This document shows positions 8,610 through 20,900 of a DNA stretch of 64,000 nt, piece after piece. The translations under genes and the position numbers were made by a program. Source of the DNA: Plectosphaerella cucumerina (taxonomy: Eukaryota; Ascomycota; Sordariomycetes; Glomerellales; Plectosphaerellaceae); the NCBI GenBank assembly GCA_020746995.1, contig JAGPXD010000003.1, forward strand, positions 2,604,001 to 2,668,000, read 5' to 3'. The notes below the pieces were generated by a model. The model saw only the letters and a list, made by a program, of their open reading frames with translations. It ran no database searches and had not been told where the DNA came from. Every line of letters begins with the position of its first letter. The stretch's first letter is position 1.

Positions 8610-11051
8610 TCAGTCTCCTCCTGGACCACCCTTTCCAAGATCCCTGCGTACCCTCCAGGCCCTCGATCCAACCGGCCTCTTTTCATTGTCGCGAAGAACC
8701 TCCACCCATGGTACCTCGGCAGTCTCGCTTGCAGCCTGCTGTACCATCAGGTCGATGCCTGGCCCAACTGGCCTGCCGTCTCCGGAGTCCTCACCCGCGC
8801 CGTCTTCGTCATCACCCTGCCAGATGTCGTCTCCTGTGCCGGACCCCTCGGTGTACGATCGGGCATACAGGTCTTCGGTGTAAGCCCAGCTAGGCGTATC
8901 AAACTTCCCATGAAGGAGCACCAGCTGTCGCCCAATGACGCGGCTCTCCTGAATCCTAGAGAGCGGGACCGGCGTCAGGAGTTGGAGCGACTTGTCCTGG
9001 ACATCGATTCCACGAAGGAGTGCGAGGCCGAGGCAATGTGAAGCGCCGGTGCGCAGAGTTTCCGAGTCTGGGTTCAGAATGATGGGGATTCCCTCAGGGG
9101 ACCGAGCAATCCCAGGCTGCCTCATGCCAGACGAAGGATTGTCGGCTGAAATGATGCTGGCAAAGGCCGCATCGTCCTCGATCTCCACGATGGCAAGAAT
9201 GGCCCCGTTGATTGTCTCTGCGAGAAGGTCCGCCGGCGGTTGAAAATCGTAGCTCAGAATGCCGAGGATGCCAGGGGAGTCCCCCGCAAACTTCACCTTG
9301 AGCGGTGGCATGCCAGAGAGGGGTGACGGGTCGCAGGAGGTTGCGCCCGTCGCGGTTATCGATGTGTGGAAGTAGGCCATGGTCTGCATGGCTCGAAGAT
9401 GTGCAGCCGTTCTTGAAGCAAAGTCGGACTGTTGCGAAGGCAGAGCGCAGAAAGTCTCCCTGGCAGCAGCCTTGATGCTTTCCACGCTCTCATATGGCCC
9501 ATCTTCAGACATGTAGATGACGTCTGTGGGGGATATCCGCGATATCAGTTCTGTCAGAAGATCGAGACCAGTGCCCAGGATCCAGCCTGGCGTGTTGATA
9601 ATGAGGGGACGGTTCCGCACGGCCGACTGTTGGTACCGGTGGTATAAGTCCAGGGCGGCTTCAATGTACAGCTCAGGGTCCGATGCAGGTGACACTGCAG
9701 CGGTGGCGTGCAACCGGAGGATTGAGGCGGTCGCTGCGTCAGGAGGAGCGTGGGCGAAAGGAGGGTGGAGGTTAGGTGTCTTGACTTGCACAAGACCGAT
9801 TGTGCCAGCGGGATTATACTCGGGCTGTCCGGGATCCAGATCCATGACCACAACAGCGGCCGGCTGGCGTTTGTTGGTTCTCGAGTTGGACGTCAGGAGT
9901 CTGTTCCCAAGGATCCTCCCAAATGTTGACTTGCCCGACGACTTGGGGCCGGTGAGAAAGATGACGGGAGCCTTGCCATCGCGGTTGGTGGTTAGCTCTG
10001 CCAGTTTCTTATTCCAGGCAGGATGGGCAACCAGCTCCTGGATGAAGGACTTTCGGGGGATGTCTTGAGATGTGTAGATCTGGATCGAGTCAGTGGCAGC
10101 CATGTGGGGGAGCGGCAGCCAAATGCCTCACCAACTGAAACGTGTCCAGCTGACTGCTGGGGTCTTCCTCTTTGGGGAGATCGTTCCACAGGCTCCTGAA
10201 TAGCGGACTGAGTCTCTCTAGCTGGCGAATCTTTGCAGCTGAAGGGTGAGGATGTATCTCCAGCTTGGTAGCTTCGGAACACCGCAAGACTGGCAGGGCA
10301 TGGCATTGGGCGGCATGGACCCAGAAGGGGGTGTCTGAAGGGCCCAAGGTTGCGCCAGCAAGGGTGACCTCGCCCGTGTTGATCCTAACCCCGAAGCTCC
10401 CTAAAATCACGAAACGCTGGACATGCATTAGATTGGGGTGTATACTTTGACGGGTGGGCGACGAACCTCGGACTCGGAGAGCTTCAACTGGAGAACACCA
10501 GACGGAAGACGCCTCGAGTTGGACTTGTTCGCCCTAAAAGTCGAGTACTGCTTCACCAGTGGCGAGCCAATGGCGGTAATGGTAGAGCTGCCAAGGCTTA
10601 GCAGGAGTGAAGGCCATGCCGGACGGCGCAGGGCACATACCTCGAGACCGAGACGTCCCCATCGTCGCCCACAATAGGGCCTCGTCCAACCACAGACGCC
10701 GCGGAAGAAGATGTTGAAGCGCTGACGGGAGTCCTCGCACCGTCTCCCTTCCCATCTCTTGCCCTTCGAGCTTTAGGCAAAGGGGCGGCGGCCGGGCCAG
10801 GGCTCATGGGCACATCGCCTGGTCCAGGGCTAGCATCTGGGGTCGACGGCACAGGTACGGATGCGCCACTGCCGGTCAAGAGCTGGCGGCGCAGCGCAAA
10901 CGCGCTTGCAGCGCTCATTGCTGCTCAAACTTCAGTCGCATGGTCGGAGAAAGCATCGCGGGTCGGTCGCGCCTCTTTGGGGAGCGCCGGGCGGTGACTT
11001 ACGCTGGGCGCCGCCTGCTGTCTCCAGCTTCCGCCGCTTCGGTGTGGCCAT
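8610..11051 (-). CDS. GRC3: Polynucleotide 5'-hydroxyl-kinase GRC3
   Basis: Five exons: 11051-11003, 10920-10641, 10596-10467, 10416-10132 and 10079-8610. All junctions are in phase and give 737 residues. The first exon encodes MATPKRRKLE, a basic nuclear or nucleolar start; the second begins MSAASAFALRRQ, as in fungal Grc3 proteins. A segment RFVILGSFGVRINTGEVTLA precedes the P-loop GPKSSGKST (about residues 292-300), followed by VVVMDLDPGQPEYNPAGTI, the Clp1_P kinase signature. Grc3, with the nuclease Las1, processes the ITS2 spacer of pre-rRNA in the nucleolus and acts in RNA polymerase I termination in yeast. It is divergently paired with a Pol I subunit gene. The 44-bp second intron is short but has GTATGT and a clean acceptor. 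Confidence 0.92.
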
Positions 11052-11823
11052 TGCAGCGGCGTTGAGGGGCCGTCGAGAACAATTTGCTTTCGGACGATGT
11101 GATTTTCTCAAGGACCCATGACGATAGTCGTAGTCAGTTGTGTGGACTTGATGGTCAGCATGTCTGTCTGTTGGTGATCCGTCGGTCGTTGAAGAAATGG
11201 TCGGATAGACAAACGGTGGGTGGGTCGTGTGCAAGCACCGTGCGAAATGTGGGCGACGAACCAAGGGGAGCTCCGACTGGACACCTCATGTCTCGGCATA
11301 GACGAGAGAATATCAACCACATGGACAATTGAACATGTCTGATTTTGTACAAAACTATTGATGTTAGCCTCGTTATTAGACCTTTCATCACTTTCCCATC
11401 TCCATGCCATGACGTGTACCTTGGAGATGCACCAGTGTGGTAGAGCAACTTGCTCCGGGAGCGAGAGAATTCCATGGCCAGGTCTCGCTGCATCGATTGC
11501 TGCATCGATTGCTGCATGTCAGTGGCCGAGGATTACTGATGGAACCTGAACGACCTCAAGGTTGTTGCCTGAGTATCTCGATTACCGCACCACACCCACG
11601 AGGGAAGACTACTACTGCCTGAGGTGCCTTCCACTTTGTTCCATCAAGGCCACAACTTCCCAACCTGAGATGCAAGGTCACAACTGTTTCCTTGCCTTTT
11701 ACACAACAAATTACCAACGCCCCAGAGACCACCTCTATACCTCTATCATCAACCTAATCACTCCTCGCCGCCATCAACACCTCAACCCTCGTTTGCCCCA
11801 AGTACCTCCGCCGCCCAAGAACA
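11052..11823. promoter_or_regulatory. Shared divergent promoter region of GRC3 and RPA34.5
   Basis: A 772-bp region between two head-to-head genes that both act in rRNA production. It holds a 12-bp tandem duplication (GCATCGATTGCT twice, about 11488-11512) but no gene. Shared regulation is inferred from the arrangement and function only; no known factor site was identified. Confidence 0.5.
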
Positions 11824-14251
11824 ATGTCTGAAAGACGAAAGGCAAGGCGACAGAAGATGGGAATCTCCTTGAGCAAGTCCGAACGCCCCTCCACCACTTC
11901 GCGCAGCCCTGGCAGGAAGTCTGCCTGCACGAGTGCCGCCAACACTCCGACCAAGGTACGGGCCCGGCAGCTTGCGGTGCTTCAGGCGCGCCACGGTGCG
12001 AGCCCGACCGCCCCGCGCGCCAGTGCTTCTGTGGCTGCGACCGCTGCTGTGGCGCCCTCAATGTCTTCAAGCCCCCCCGCGCCAGCGTCTGCAACTGGCC
12101 CGAGCCAGACCCACGATGTCCGTGCCAACCCTGTCCTTGCGGTAAGTGCCAGCCTCCAGAACCAGACCCTTCCTGCCGTTCTCCAAAAAAAAAATCGAGT
12201 CTCTCGTGAGATATCCCCCAATCCCGCCCTCACCTACGCGCACTCTTTCACCTACACCGCGTTCCTTCCCACTCCTCCACACCGCCTCGGTGCTCAATTG
12301 ACATCTCTCCTACCTCTAGAGCACCTCTGCAGACTCTGCAATGGCGCGTGGTCAGCTGGACGGCGTTGCCTCCTTCAAGGGTCTCCTGGCCAAGGGCACG
12401 CGGGCCAGCGACGAGGCCGAGGCCGCGAAGGTCAAGACCAAGAAGACCAAGACCGACAAGCCCTTCGACCCGCGCGCGAACAATGACGATAGCAGCTCGG
12501 ACGATGACGACGACGAGAACAGCGACGACTCGGACGATGACAAGCCCCCAACCTCCGACCTTGCCGCGCGCCTTAAGAAGGGCGTGAACAAGTCGCACGC
12601 CGCCTCCGCCCGCAACGACCTTTCCCCGGCCCACCGCTCGCCGCGAGCCAAGGAGGACGAGGTCGCCGACAGTGACAACGAGCGCGACTCCTCAAAGGCG
12701 AAGAAGGTTGCCGTCAAGGCCGAGCCTGACACCACCAGCTCCGAAGCCGACTCGGACGATGACGAGAAGGCCGCCGCCTCCTCCTCCTCCTCCTCCTCCT
12801 CCTCCTCCGATTCGAGCTCTGCCGCCGAATCCAGCGACTCAGACGCCGAAGACTCGGACACCGACGCCAAGAAGGCCGCAAAGTCCCTCCTGAACAAGCC
12901 CAAGAAGCCCGCTGCTGCTGCCGTCAGCACCTCGTCCGACGCCGAGTCAAGCGACGAGGAGGTCCTCGCCACAAAAGAGCAAGACTCCGACCCCGCCTCA
13001 GACAAGGATGAGGACTCGAGCGACTCCGAATCGGACTCGGACGAAGCTCCCGCCGCCCTGACGCCTTCTCGCAAGGCTTCCAAGGGCACGAAGCCGACAT
13101 CCCAGATCTTCGCCGGCATGGAGATGAGGCGCGTTGACGACTCGGTCAGCCTCAAGGACCTCTCCACGTTCCTGGCAAAGACCAAGCACAAGGGCCAGCA
13201 GGCCTGGGTCTTCAGCATCCCCCAGGCCACCACCGTCAAGGTCGTCGAGAAGCTGGACATCACCCCGGAGATGAGGCTGGCCGCCGAGTCCGGCTCCTCC
13301 AAGTCGAAGCGCAAGGCCAAGACCGACGCCGCCGCCAGCGCGTCCTACAAGATCCTCCTCTCCAACCGTCCCGCCGACCGCCAGCGTAAGGCCTCTCCGC
13401 TCCCCCCGTCCCTGCTGCGGCCCAGCATGCTGACCTCGCCAGCGAACACTCCCGAGACCCAGATCCTGCGCATCCAGCACAGCTACGACCTCTCCGGCAT
13501 CGCCACCGCGCCTCCCCTGGCCGGCCTGCCCCCGCGCCAGCAGCCCAAGGGCATGCACCCCCGCTTCCGCCCCCTCGGCGTCGCCCCCGACGAGCCCATG
13601 GGAAATATCGGCCCCAGCGACGCCGAGGAGGAGCAGGAGGACGTCGAGATGACCCAGGCGCCTCCCGTCGCGAAGAAGAGCAAGTCGGAGAAGAAGTCCA
13701 AGAAGCGTCAGGACGCCGAGGCCGCCGCTCCCGCCCCGGCCTCCAAGAAGGCCACCAAGCGCAAGCACCAGGCCGACGACGTGGACCTCGCCTCCTCCCA
13801 GCAGGCGCCCGAGGAGGCTTCGCAGAAGAAGGCAAAGAAGGCCAAGAAGCAGAAGCAGGACGACGACGCCACCCCCCTCCGCAAGACCACCCCCATCCTT
13901 CCCCCGTCCGTTCCCGTCTCGAGCCAGAAGCGCCGCGCCTCCGAGGCCGACCCCGAGGCCGCCACGCCCGCTCCCAAGTCCAGCAAGAAGAACGTCTCCT
14001 TCTCCGGCCTCGCCGCCCGGGCCGCCAAGGAGTCCCCCGTCCCCGTCCCCTACGCCGGCTCGCGGACAGCCGTGCCCCTTCCCACTATCCCCTCGAGCTC
14101 CGCCCCCGCCGCCGAGACCCCCAAGGCCTCCAAAAAGGACAAGAAGAAGCGCAGCAGCGACGTCGTGCCCTCCTCGCAGACCGCCGTCCCCACGCCAAAG
14201 GAGACCCCCGTGCCGGCGCCGACCTTCAAAGTCAGCAAGTCCAAGAAGTAA
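11824..14251 (+). CDS. RPA34: RNA polymerase I subunit RPA34.5 homologue
   Basis: Preferred model: exon 1 at 11824-12141 and exon 2 at 12320-14251, a 178-bp intron (GTAAGT...CTCTAG), 749 residues. A shorter protein starting at ATG 12341 is a real alternative, with the upstream exon then a leader. The central segment QAWVFSIPQATTVKVVEKLD, later ILRIQHSYDLSG, and PPRQQPKGMHPRFRPLGV match fungal A34.5 proteins, which with A49 form the TFIIF-like module of Pol I in the nucleolus. Around this core are long acidic Ser/Asp tracts (including a poly-Ser run encoded by TCC repeats near 12778-12810) and Lys-rich C-terminal clusters ending KVSKSKK. It is larger than the yeast subunit because of the low-complexity tracts. 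It shares an upstream region with GRC3. Confidence 0.8.
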
Positions 14252-15797
14252 AGGGACCCGGATGATCGGTACCACTACCATTGGATCCGCAGACGCCAGC
14301 TGCGACCTCGTCTCTTACACATGAGACACTTCTTCTCCCCGCGCCACTCGGCCGGGCTTTATTTGCACATATTGATTCGCCCTCATTCATTCATCCGACG
14401 CCTCAACAAGGCTGAGTCTGGAAACCGGCGTTGGGCTATTTCTATTTTACCTTTGGGCGCCGCCACCAAACAATATGGAGGCCTCTCCTTTGGGTTTTGC
14501 TTTGTATCGATCACGCCCACACTGTGGCGTGGGTATAGAGAGGTGGGGGATCGACGTACCGAGAGGGTGCTCCAGCATTGTGAGGAGGAGCACCGAGAAT
14601 CAGGGAAGAGAGGGGCATGAACCCCCAAGGGCAGAGGGGGCGAGACTATGGACCCCCGGAGGAAAAGCATGTTGACGCGCCCACCATGGCGAAGCGATGG
14701 CCTGTTTTGCTGTTTTGCTGTTTTGCTATGTATTGGTCGATCAGGAGCTGAGGTTGCGAGAGGGATGATACCACCACATGATGGTGGACTAGCTAGACCA
14801 GGCCCAATGCGAAGTGAAGTTAGCGTTAGAACATGACGACTGTGTGCGAACAACCTCGCAAACCGTCTACCAGAAGCGGCATCTTGACGACGACTCTGTA
14901 CTCGCAACTAAACTCCACCTATTCCTTGGCAGACAGCGCGAGGAATGGCTCGAAGCAGTAAGACTCCTCGCAACATTTACTGCCATGGAATGTGGCTGAG
15001 CCGTCGTCTATTTCCAACCTTGACCCCGAGTTGCGAGCAGTGGCGTCAGCTCGAGGACGACGCGGCAGTCAAGATAGCCTCGAATCATTTCGCGACGCAG
15101 ACTACAAGTACCATCAGTCGACTCTGTCTTGGAGACACAGTGCTCCTCTGATGGTCTTCTCGACGTCTCTCAGCTACTCCAGCTCCCCGGTGGCATCACT
15201 CCTCACCATGATTGCTGCTTCTTATTTATTCTTCTTCTTCATTCAGGCTACTTGAGAACCTAGCGAGTGCTCTACCTCGACACCATGGTAATTGTCCTCC
15301 ACATTACGGTCGCAGTCCGGCTCTCCTGCTAGCCGGCGCGAAGGTCCCGGGGTTCTTGACCAGTCAAGACCCGACTGTCTCCGCCCTGTCCGATGCCTTT
15401 CCGGCCAAGGACACCCCGTATTAAGCCATTACAAGCGTTTGTAAGGTCTATTTCTCTTTCATTCATCCGGGCTTGCCTGCCCCCCTTGTTGTGTTGTTGC
15501 CCCCGTTCATGAGATCCTGGGTCCGCGATCGAAGCCGTCCGCCGCCGCCCACGCGAGTAGGCTGGCTGGATGGTGGGAAGCTGCTACCCAATCGGGGCGC
15601 ATCCCGGCCGACCCGTGCTCATTAAATTATCTCAAAAGACCATGTTGACGCCGCTGCTGTGCTGATGCAAAAGACTCGGAATCATTGCTAGAATGGGCTC
15701 GATCATCGAATCGAAAAGTTGTCGGCGGCCGTGCGGTGCCGACTTGGTAGGTGAAGTTGAGTTGTGCTTGTTTTCTTTTTTCGGTGTTTTCTTTCAT
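14252..15797. other. Convergent intergenic region, no supported gene
   Basis: 1.5 kb between the 3' ends of RPA34.5 and AUR1. An 8-bp unit TGTTTTGC is repeated three times at 14703-14726. Short open frames on both strands show no domains or plausible splicing. Part of it must be the 3' untranslated regions of both genes. Confidence 0.55.
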
Positions 15798-17274
15798 TTA
15801 CCGGAGGACGACCACCTCACCAAGATCGCCGTCGTGGTGGGTGCCTGCCTCCCAGGATAATTGACCGTGTGGTGTCATCTCGACGGTGAAGGCTGTCGGG
15901 GACTCGCCAAAGTCGTCTTGTGGTGCTGGGCTCATGCTGCCGCTTGCGCTTCCGCTGCCGCTGGTCATGGAGCTGTAGCTGGAAGAACTGCCGACGGTCC
16001 ACTCGTCGCTGTCGGAAGAGCGCTGACGCTGCATCAGGCCGAGGGCGTAGAAGTCACCGCCGAACTCCTCGTCGAGGACGCGCTTCTGCTCGCCAACCTC
16101 GACGTAATCGTACTGCCACCGGGTCTGCTTGTCGGTCTGCTGGCGAGGGAGGTAGCGGGTCTTGGCGGTGTAGTAGATGGCGGCGGCGATAAGAGAGCCT
16201 CCGACGAGGTCGACGGCGTAGTGGTGGTTGAGGTACATGGTCGCCCACCAGATCCAGACGACGTAGGTCACGAACACGGCGCGGAACTTGGGGAAGCAGT
16301 AGCTCATGAAAAGAGCCTCAAGAACGGCATCGGCGGCGTGAAGCGACGGGAAAGCGCCGAAGGGAACGGGCGCGGTCGTGAAGTTTGTGGTGTAGAGATC
16401 CATGCCGAGAATCTTGTCGATGCGGGCAAGGCCGGCGGGAGAGCCCTGCATGCCGTAGGCGGCGGGAGCAAGGCCGTGCTCGTTCTCGTACCACGGCGGG
16501 GTGCACGGGAAGATGAGCTGGATGGTGACACCCAGAACATTCAGCCAGCCAAAGGACGCGGCGAAGACGGGCAGAGTCTTGGGAGCGGCGAAGAGGAAGA
16601 TCAGGGCGGAGCAGATGGCAGGGCACCCGAAGTGACCCAGGCCGTAGGGGATCCAGGCGAGGATGTCGAGCACAGGGAATGTGTGGGCGGACAGAATGTT
16701 GGAGAGATTCGCGCCGTACAGGACGTTCTCCAGGGCCGGGAGGACGCGGACCCAGATGTGAGGGCGATACTTTGCGTCAATGAAGCTGTATTGATTGTCA
16801 GTCAAATCGTCTCTCGGCGAGGAAGAGTGGGAGAAATGCTTACCGGCTGCAGAAGAAGTACAAAAGGTATATCCAGATTGAGAGTGACGGCAGGAAGAAT
16901 TGCCGCGACACGGGCATCAACAGAACCAGGACAGTCGCGGAGACGGCCAGAGACTTGACCAGGGGTGCAGATGGCGAGATCGCAAGGGAGAAGATTCCGA
17001 GGAAGGCGAGGAAAGCGTATTGAATGTCGAGCAGGCGCCATTTCCTCTTGGAAAGTTGCCTGACGCCCTCCAACGGGTTGAACGAGGTCTTCAGGGCGGA
17101 CGCATCAGTGGCCCATGGCGGGAAATTCGACGTGGTGCGCTTCTTCTGGTGACGGTTTCGGGAGGCTCGGTACCGACGAGGGATGGGGTTCAGTTTTGCG
17201 AGGTTGAGGGTGCCGGGAGAAATGAGCGGGAGCTTCGGCGACTTCAGCTGCAGAAAAGAGCTGATGTCGTTCAT
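15798..17274 (-). CDS. AUR1: Inositol phosphorylceramide synthase AUR1
   Basis: Two exons, 17274-16844 and 16785-15798, with a 58-bp intron, give 472 residues. The junction restores FFCSRFIDAKYRPHIWVRVL, continuous with the highly conserved ALENVLYGANLSNILSAH. PAP2-type catalytic motifs are present: FGAFPSLHAA and YLNHHYAVDLVGG, supplying the two histidines and the aspartate. Several membrane spans are evident. The enzyme transfers phosphoinositol from phosphatidylinositol to ceramide in the Golgi, an essential fungus-specific step of sphingolipid synthesis and the target of aureobasidin A. The Ser-rich cytosolic C-terminal tail (SSSSYSSMTSGSGSASGS) is normal for filamentous fungi. Confidence 0.95.
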
Positions 17275-17901
17275 GGCTGATCGCTGTGGTGCGCCGGATT
17301 GCGGTCGCGATATTCTTGTCGGGTTGGCTTGTCGGGCGTTGCGGTGCGGCGGCCAAGGCGGTTGGTCGCTCCAAGATTGCGACTCGGGCGTGTTTGCTTG
17401 GCAGGAGACACCCAGGGGAGGAAGTCGGGAAAACTTTTCGGTGATGATGAGATCGAGACTCCTATTTCATTCCCAGACGAAGTATGCTCAAAGTCTACTG
17501 CGCTTCGGATGCGTGGTAGTAGTCCTAGGCTCGGCGGAGGGCACTCGGGGCGGACTGTTCGGGGGGAGGGCGAGCAGTGATCAGCTTCCGGGGGAGGCGT
17601 GGGAGGCTACGTTGGTGGCGGCGACGACGAGGTGAAAGGGGCCGGGAAACAAGGGCGAAGCCGAGGGATCGAGGGTCGAGTAGAGGAGACGTGAGAGGAG
17701 GTCGAGAGGTGGTGAAAGAGATGCGTCCCCTTTTCCAGAGCCAAGGAGATCAAGACACCGAAATGCAATCGAGAGGCGAGGCAGAGGGAGGGAGCAGTAA
17801 CATAGGGAAGGCAAAGGTGGATGACGGATGGCCGGCACACATATGTATGATGACCGACCCAAGATTCGGGGGCGGTCGCTCAGGTTTGCGAGCAAAGCTC
17901 G

Positions 17902-17946
17902 GGTACAGGTACTGAACGGGGCAGGGGGTACCTTGGTACCTGTACC
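17902..17946. repeat. Inverted repeat of GTAC-core words
   Basis: GGTACAGGTAC at 17902-17912 is the exact reverse complement of GTACCTGTACC at 17936-17946, with a 23-bp spacer that itself contains the palindrome GGTACC (17927-17932). A hairpin could form. Related GTAC words recur at 22733-22755 and 60913-60963. Confidence 0.7.
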
Positions 17947-20900
17947 AGCGCAGCGCCAGTCCCCAGCGTGCCAAGGGTGCCTGCCTGCCTGCCTTGGTTG
18001 CTTCGCCAGGCGTGGCTTCCCTCGAAGGCGGACGGTACCAGCACCTGCACTGCTGGGCAGCCACGTCCGGCGCGCCTGCACCAGTGCACCCCCCCCGGCG
18101 CAGGCGGGAAATCCGAGCTCTTGATTGGTCAGACGCACGAGGGAACTGGCGGCGGAAGGGGCGGAGGGCCGGGAGTTACTGGCAGCCCGGCGCTCCCTGA
18201 CTAAATGCCGAGACACTAGCCTCAAGCGAAGCCTCAAGTACCCGTGTACTTTGGGGCTTGGGAAAAAACGGACGGACAATGACCAAAGCATCATTTCACG
18301 GTTCCCATTCAAATCTCCCGCCGTTCAAGGCAAGGCCCAGTCTCCCGATCCCGTCTCATCAGCCAGGGCCACAACTCCCCCGGGCTCTTCATCCCCACTA
18401 CGCTGACTCCCTTGCTCCCCCTTGCTAGGTTTGCTGACGGCGGGCTCGACGGCCGTTCCGTTGCCCCCCGACACCACTGTCGCCCGGACGCGGACGGGGG
18501 ACGACGGGGCTCTCATTTTCCCAATGAAATTCCTTTTTTTTCCCACTCTCTGCTCCCGGGCTCGGGAGACCCTCTCCTCAGAAAATTTGCAGTAGTCCAC
18601 GACAGTTGCCCGGAGATCGGGGCTAAGGTTGTCTCCGTCCCGCGTTGACTGATTTTCCTACGAGCGCCCGCGCTCCACGGCGCGCGCACACTGCAACCAC
18701 CAAAGTCCGCGGCTTCTGCGGATGCGCAGGCACAGAGCTTCACGCGACCTCCGCCGTCGCATTCCTCCCGCGACACCCGAGCCCCCGATCTGGTTCTCCG
18801 CTGGCAGAGCTGGACGGACCCCCGCATGCCATCCAGACCGTCCTGCCCTGGCAGCCCTGCCTTGTTCAAAGGCCCAACCGTCGTCCGGAGAAACAGGATG
18901 CACTGGAAAGAGGAAATGCGTCTGCCTGCCTGCTGCAGTGCTCGTACTGGGCGCTGCAGGGTGAGGCTCGGCGTGTCAAAAGGGTCTCAGCGGGCCGAGG
19001 TGGTAGGCTGGTAAGCAAGAGGGACCCCTTCTCCGCCCGCTGCCAGCAGCTGGGGCTGGCGCGAGGCCTCAGAAATAATCCCCCCCGGGCCCGTCTCATC
19101 AGACCGCAATCTCGACTGATGACGGCGACCTCTTGGCGGGCGCCGGATGCCACGGCTTGGGTACTGGTACAAGCACGCTCCAGGGTGCTTGGCTCGGTCG
19201 CCGGCGCGGTCCCGGATTGGTTGCTGGGGGACTCGTCGATGGATCGATGCAACAGGGATGGGCCAGGCGCCAAACCGTAAGAGGACATTTCATCACGCGC
19301 GCGGTCTTACGTGATGTCCCGTCGCGAGACCGAACTCCGAGAAGTCCGCACACCAGACACCAGACACTGACAAACTAACTGCTGCAGACCGTGACTACAG
19401 TGACCGGTGCTCACCCGCACCGACGCCGACCCGACCACGCGCTGCCCGACGCCGCGCTGCCCGATTAGCTGCCGTTTGTTCCCTCGCGACACCCATGCAC
19501 CCTGGCCCTGCGTGCCGGTGGAGGCTGTTGGCTCTCCGTCATGGCGTCACCCACCACCTCCGTCCCGGCTTCAAAAATCGAGGGGCATCAGCAGCGGCGG
19601 CGGCGGCTGCGGCTGTCTCGGCGACACACCTCCCAAGACTGGGCCACTCTATGTGAGCGACGGCAGATCGATTGCGCTTATCATGGCCTGAATACTCTCT
19701 CTCAAACACCTTGACGCTTCAATGCCGGCGCGCTCTCAATGCGCTGGGCTCTGTCATCGGTCATGCCGGCTGGAACCCAGGGAGCATGTTCCTGGCACGA
19801 TGACGTCGACAACTTGCGGTCGCAGCAGCCGCGTCGCTGCGCCGGCCCTGCGGCCTGTAAGTGTGCGCAGACGGGCAGGGCCAGGTCGCGCGTGCGATGC
19901 GTTCTAGTCGCGCGCGCCGCCGCTCCAGGGCACCTAAAACCACGCTACCCTGGCGCCGCGGCCCCTCCAAGTGGTCCGAGCCGGGCAGCGGGCAGGGAGA
20001 AGCACCGTGACGACGGCGATCGATCAGCAATCATCTCCAAGAAGCCCGCTTTTATCAATTACACGCGGATCCCGGCGGCGCCAATGGATCGAGGTCGGTC
20101 GGGTTCGGGGGGGCTCTGCGGCCCTCTGTCAGCGGAGCGACTCAGGGTTCAAGTCCCGCTGCTTCGGTCGTCGGGGCTTCGGGCAGGAAATTTTGCTGGC
20201 AGGGGGCTGCCCCGTCAGGCCTCCGCTCGTTATTTCGGCCAGAAGAAAAAAAAATTATAGCACCAGGACGGGCGCATCCACTTGTCACGCAACACTTTTT
20301 GGCCGTGCAGCCGGGTCAGACAACTTGAACACGCGAGGCTCATTCGCCCAAGTACCGAGCTTACATGCGAGATACGATACTTACGACGAGGGCGCCTTGT
20401 CGACCTGTCGACCTGCCCAGCCGGCCAAGGGCCACCGTGGGATTGCGATGCACGCCGCGGTGAAACACACTGGCAGTCGTAAAACCCGAGATACGATGCA
20501 GCAAAGGCAGAGGAAGAAGGACTGGGAGTCAGTATCGCGCGCTGGCGTCGATGACTTGTGCAGTAGCTTGATGCATGCGGTGCATACCGCCCTCGATGTT
20601 CTCGCTCGGGGTTGGCCCAGGGCGTTTCTTTCCGCCAGCCCTGCGCCGTTCAGTTGAAGTCGAGGCCCGCCGTTCTCCCTGACTCGCCGGAGAGCACACC
20701 GCTGGGGAGCTCCTTGGCTGGGCTGATAGGTCAACGGAACAAAGTACCGTGGACGATCACAAGAATCGCATCCGAGTTCACCGACGTTTCCGGACCCCCA
20801 GCTTGCCCACAAGCCCTGGCAGGCTGGCTCCCGACAACTGCCGTCTCGAGTCGCGAGAACTGCTGCAGGCAGGCAAGAAGGGACGACTGCAAATAGCTGT

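Noticed and set aside
12352..13320. 322-codon reverse open frame antisense to RPA34.5
   Set aside because: It is an antisense shadow of the acidic Ser/Asp-rich repeats, which lack stops on the reverse strand.
18645..19280. 211-codon forward open frame in the gene-free stretch
   Set aside because: No domain, poor start context, and equally long frames in antisense; composition is what GC-rich noncoding DNA gives.
20146..20156. tRNA B-box-like GGTTCAAGTCC
   Set aside because: Only three T-stem pairs form, and no matching acceptor stem or A box was found in the preceding 90 bases.
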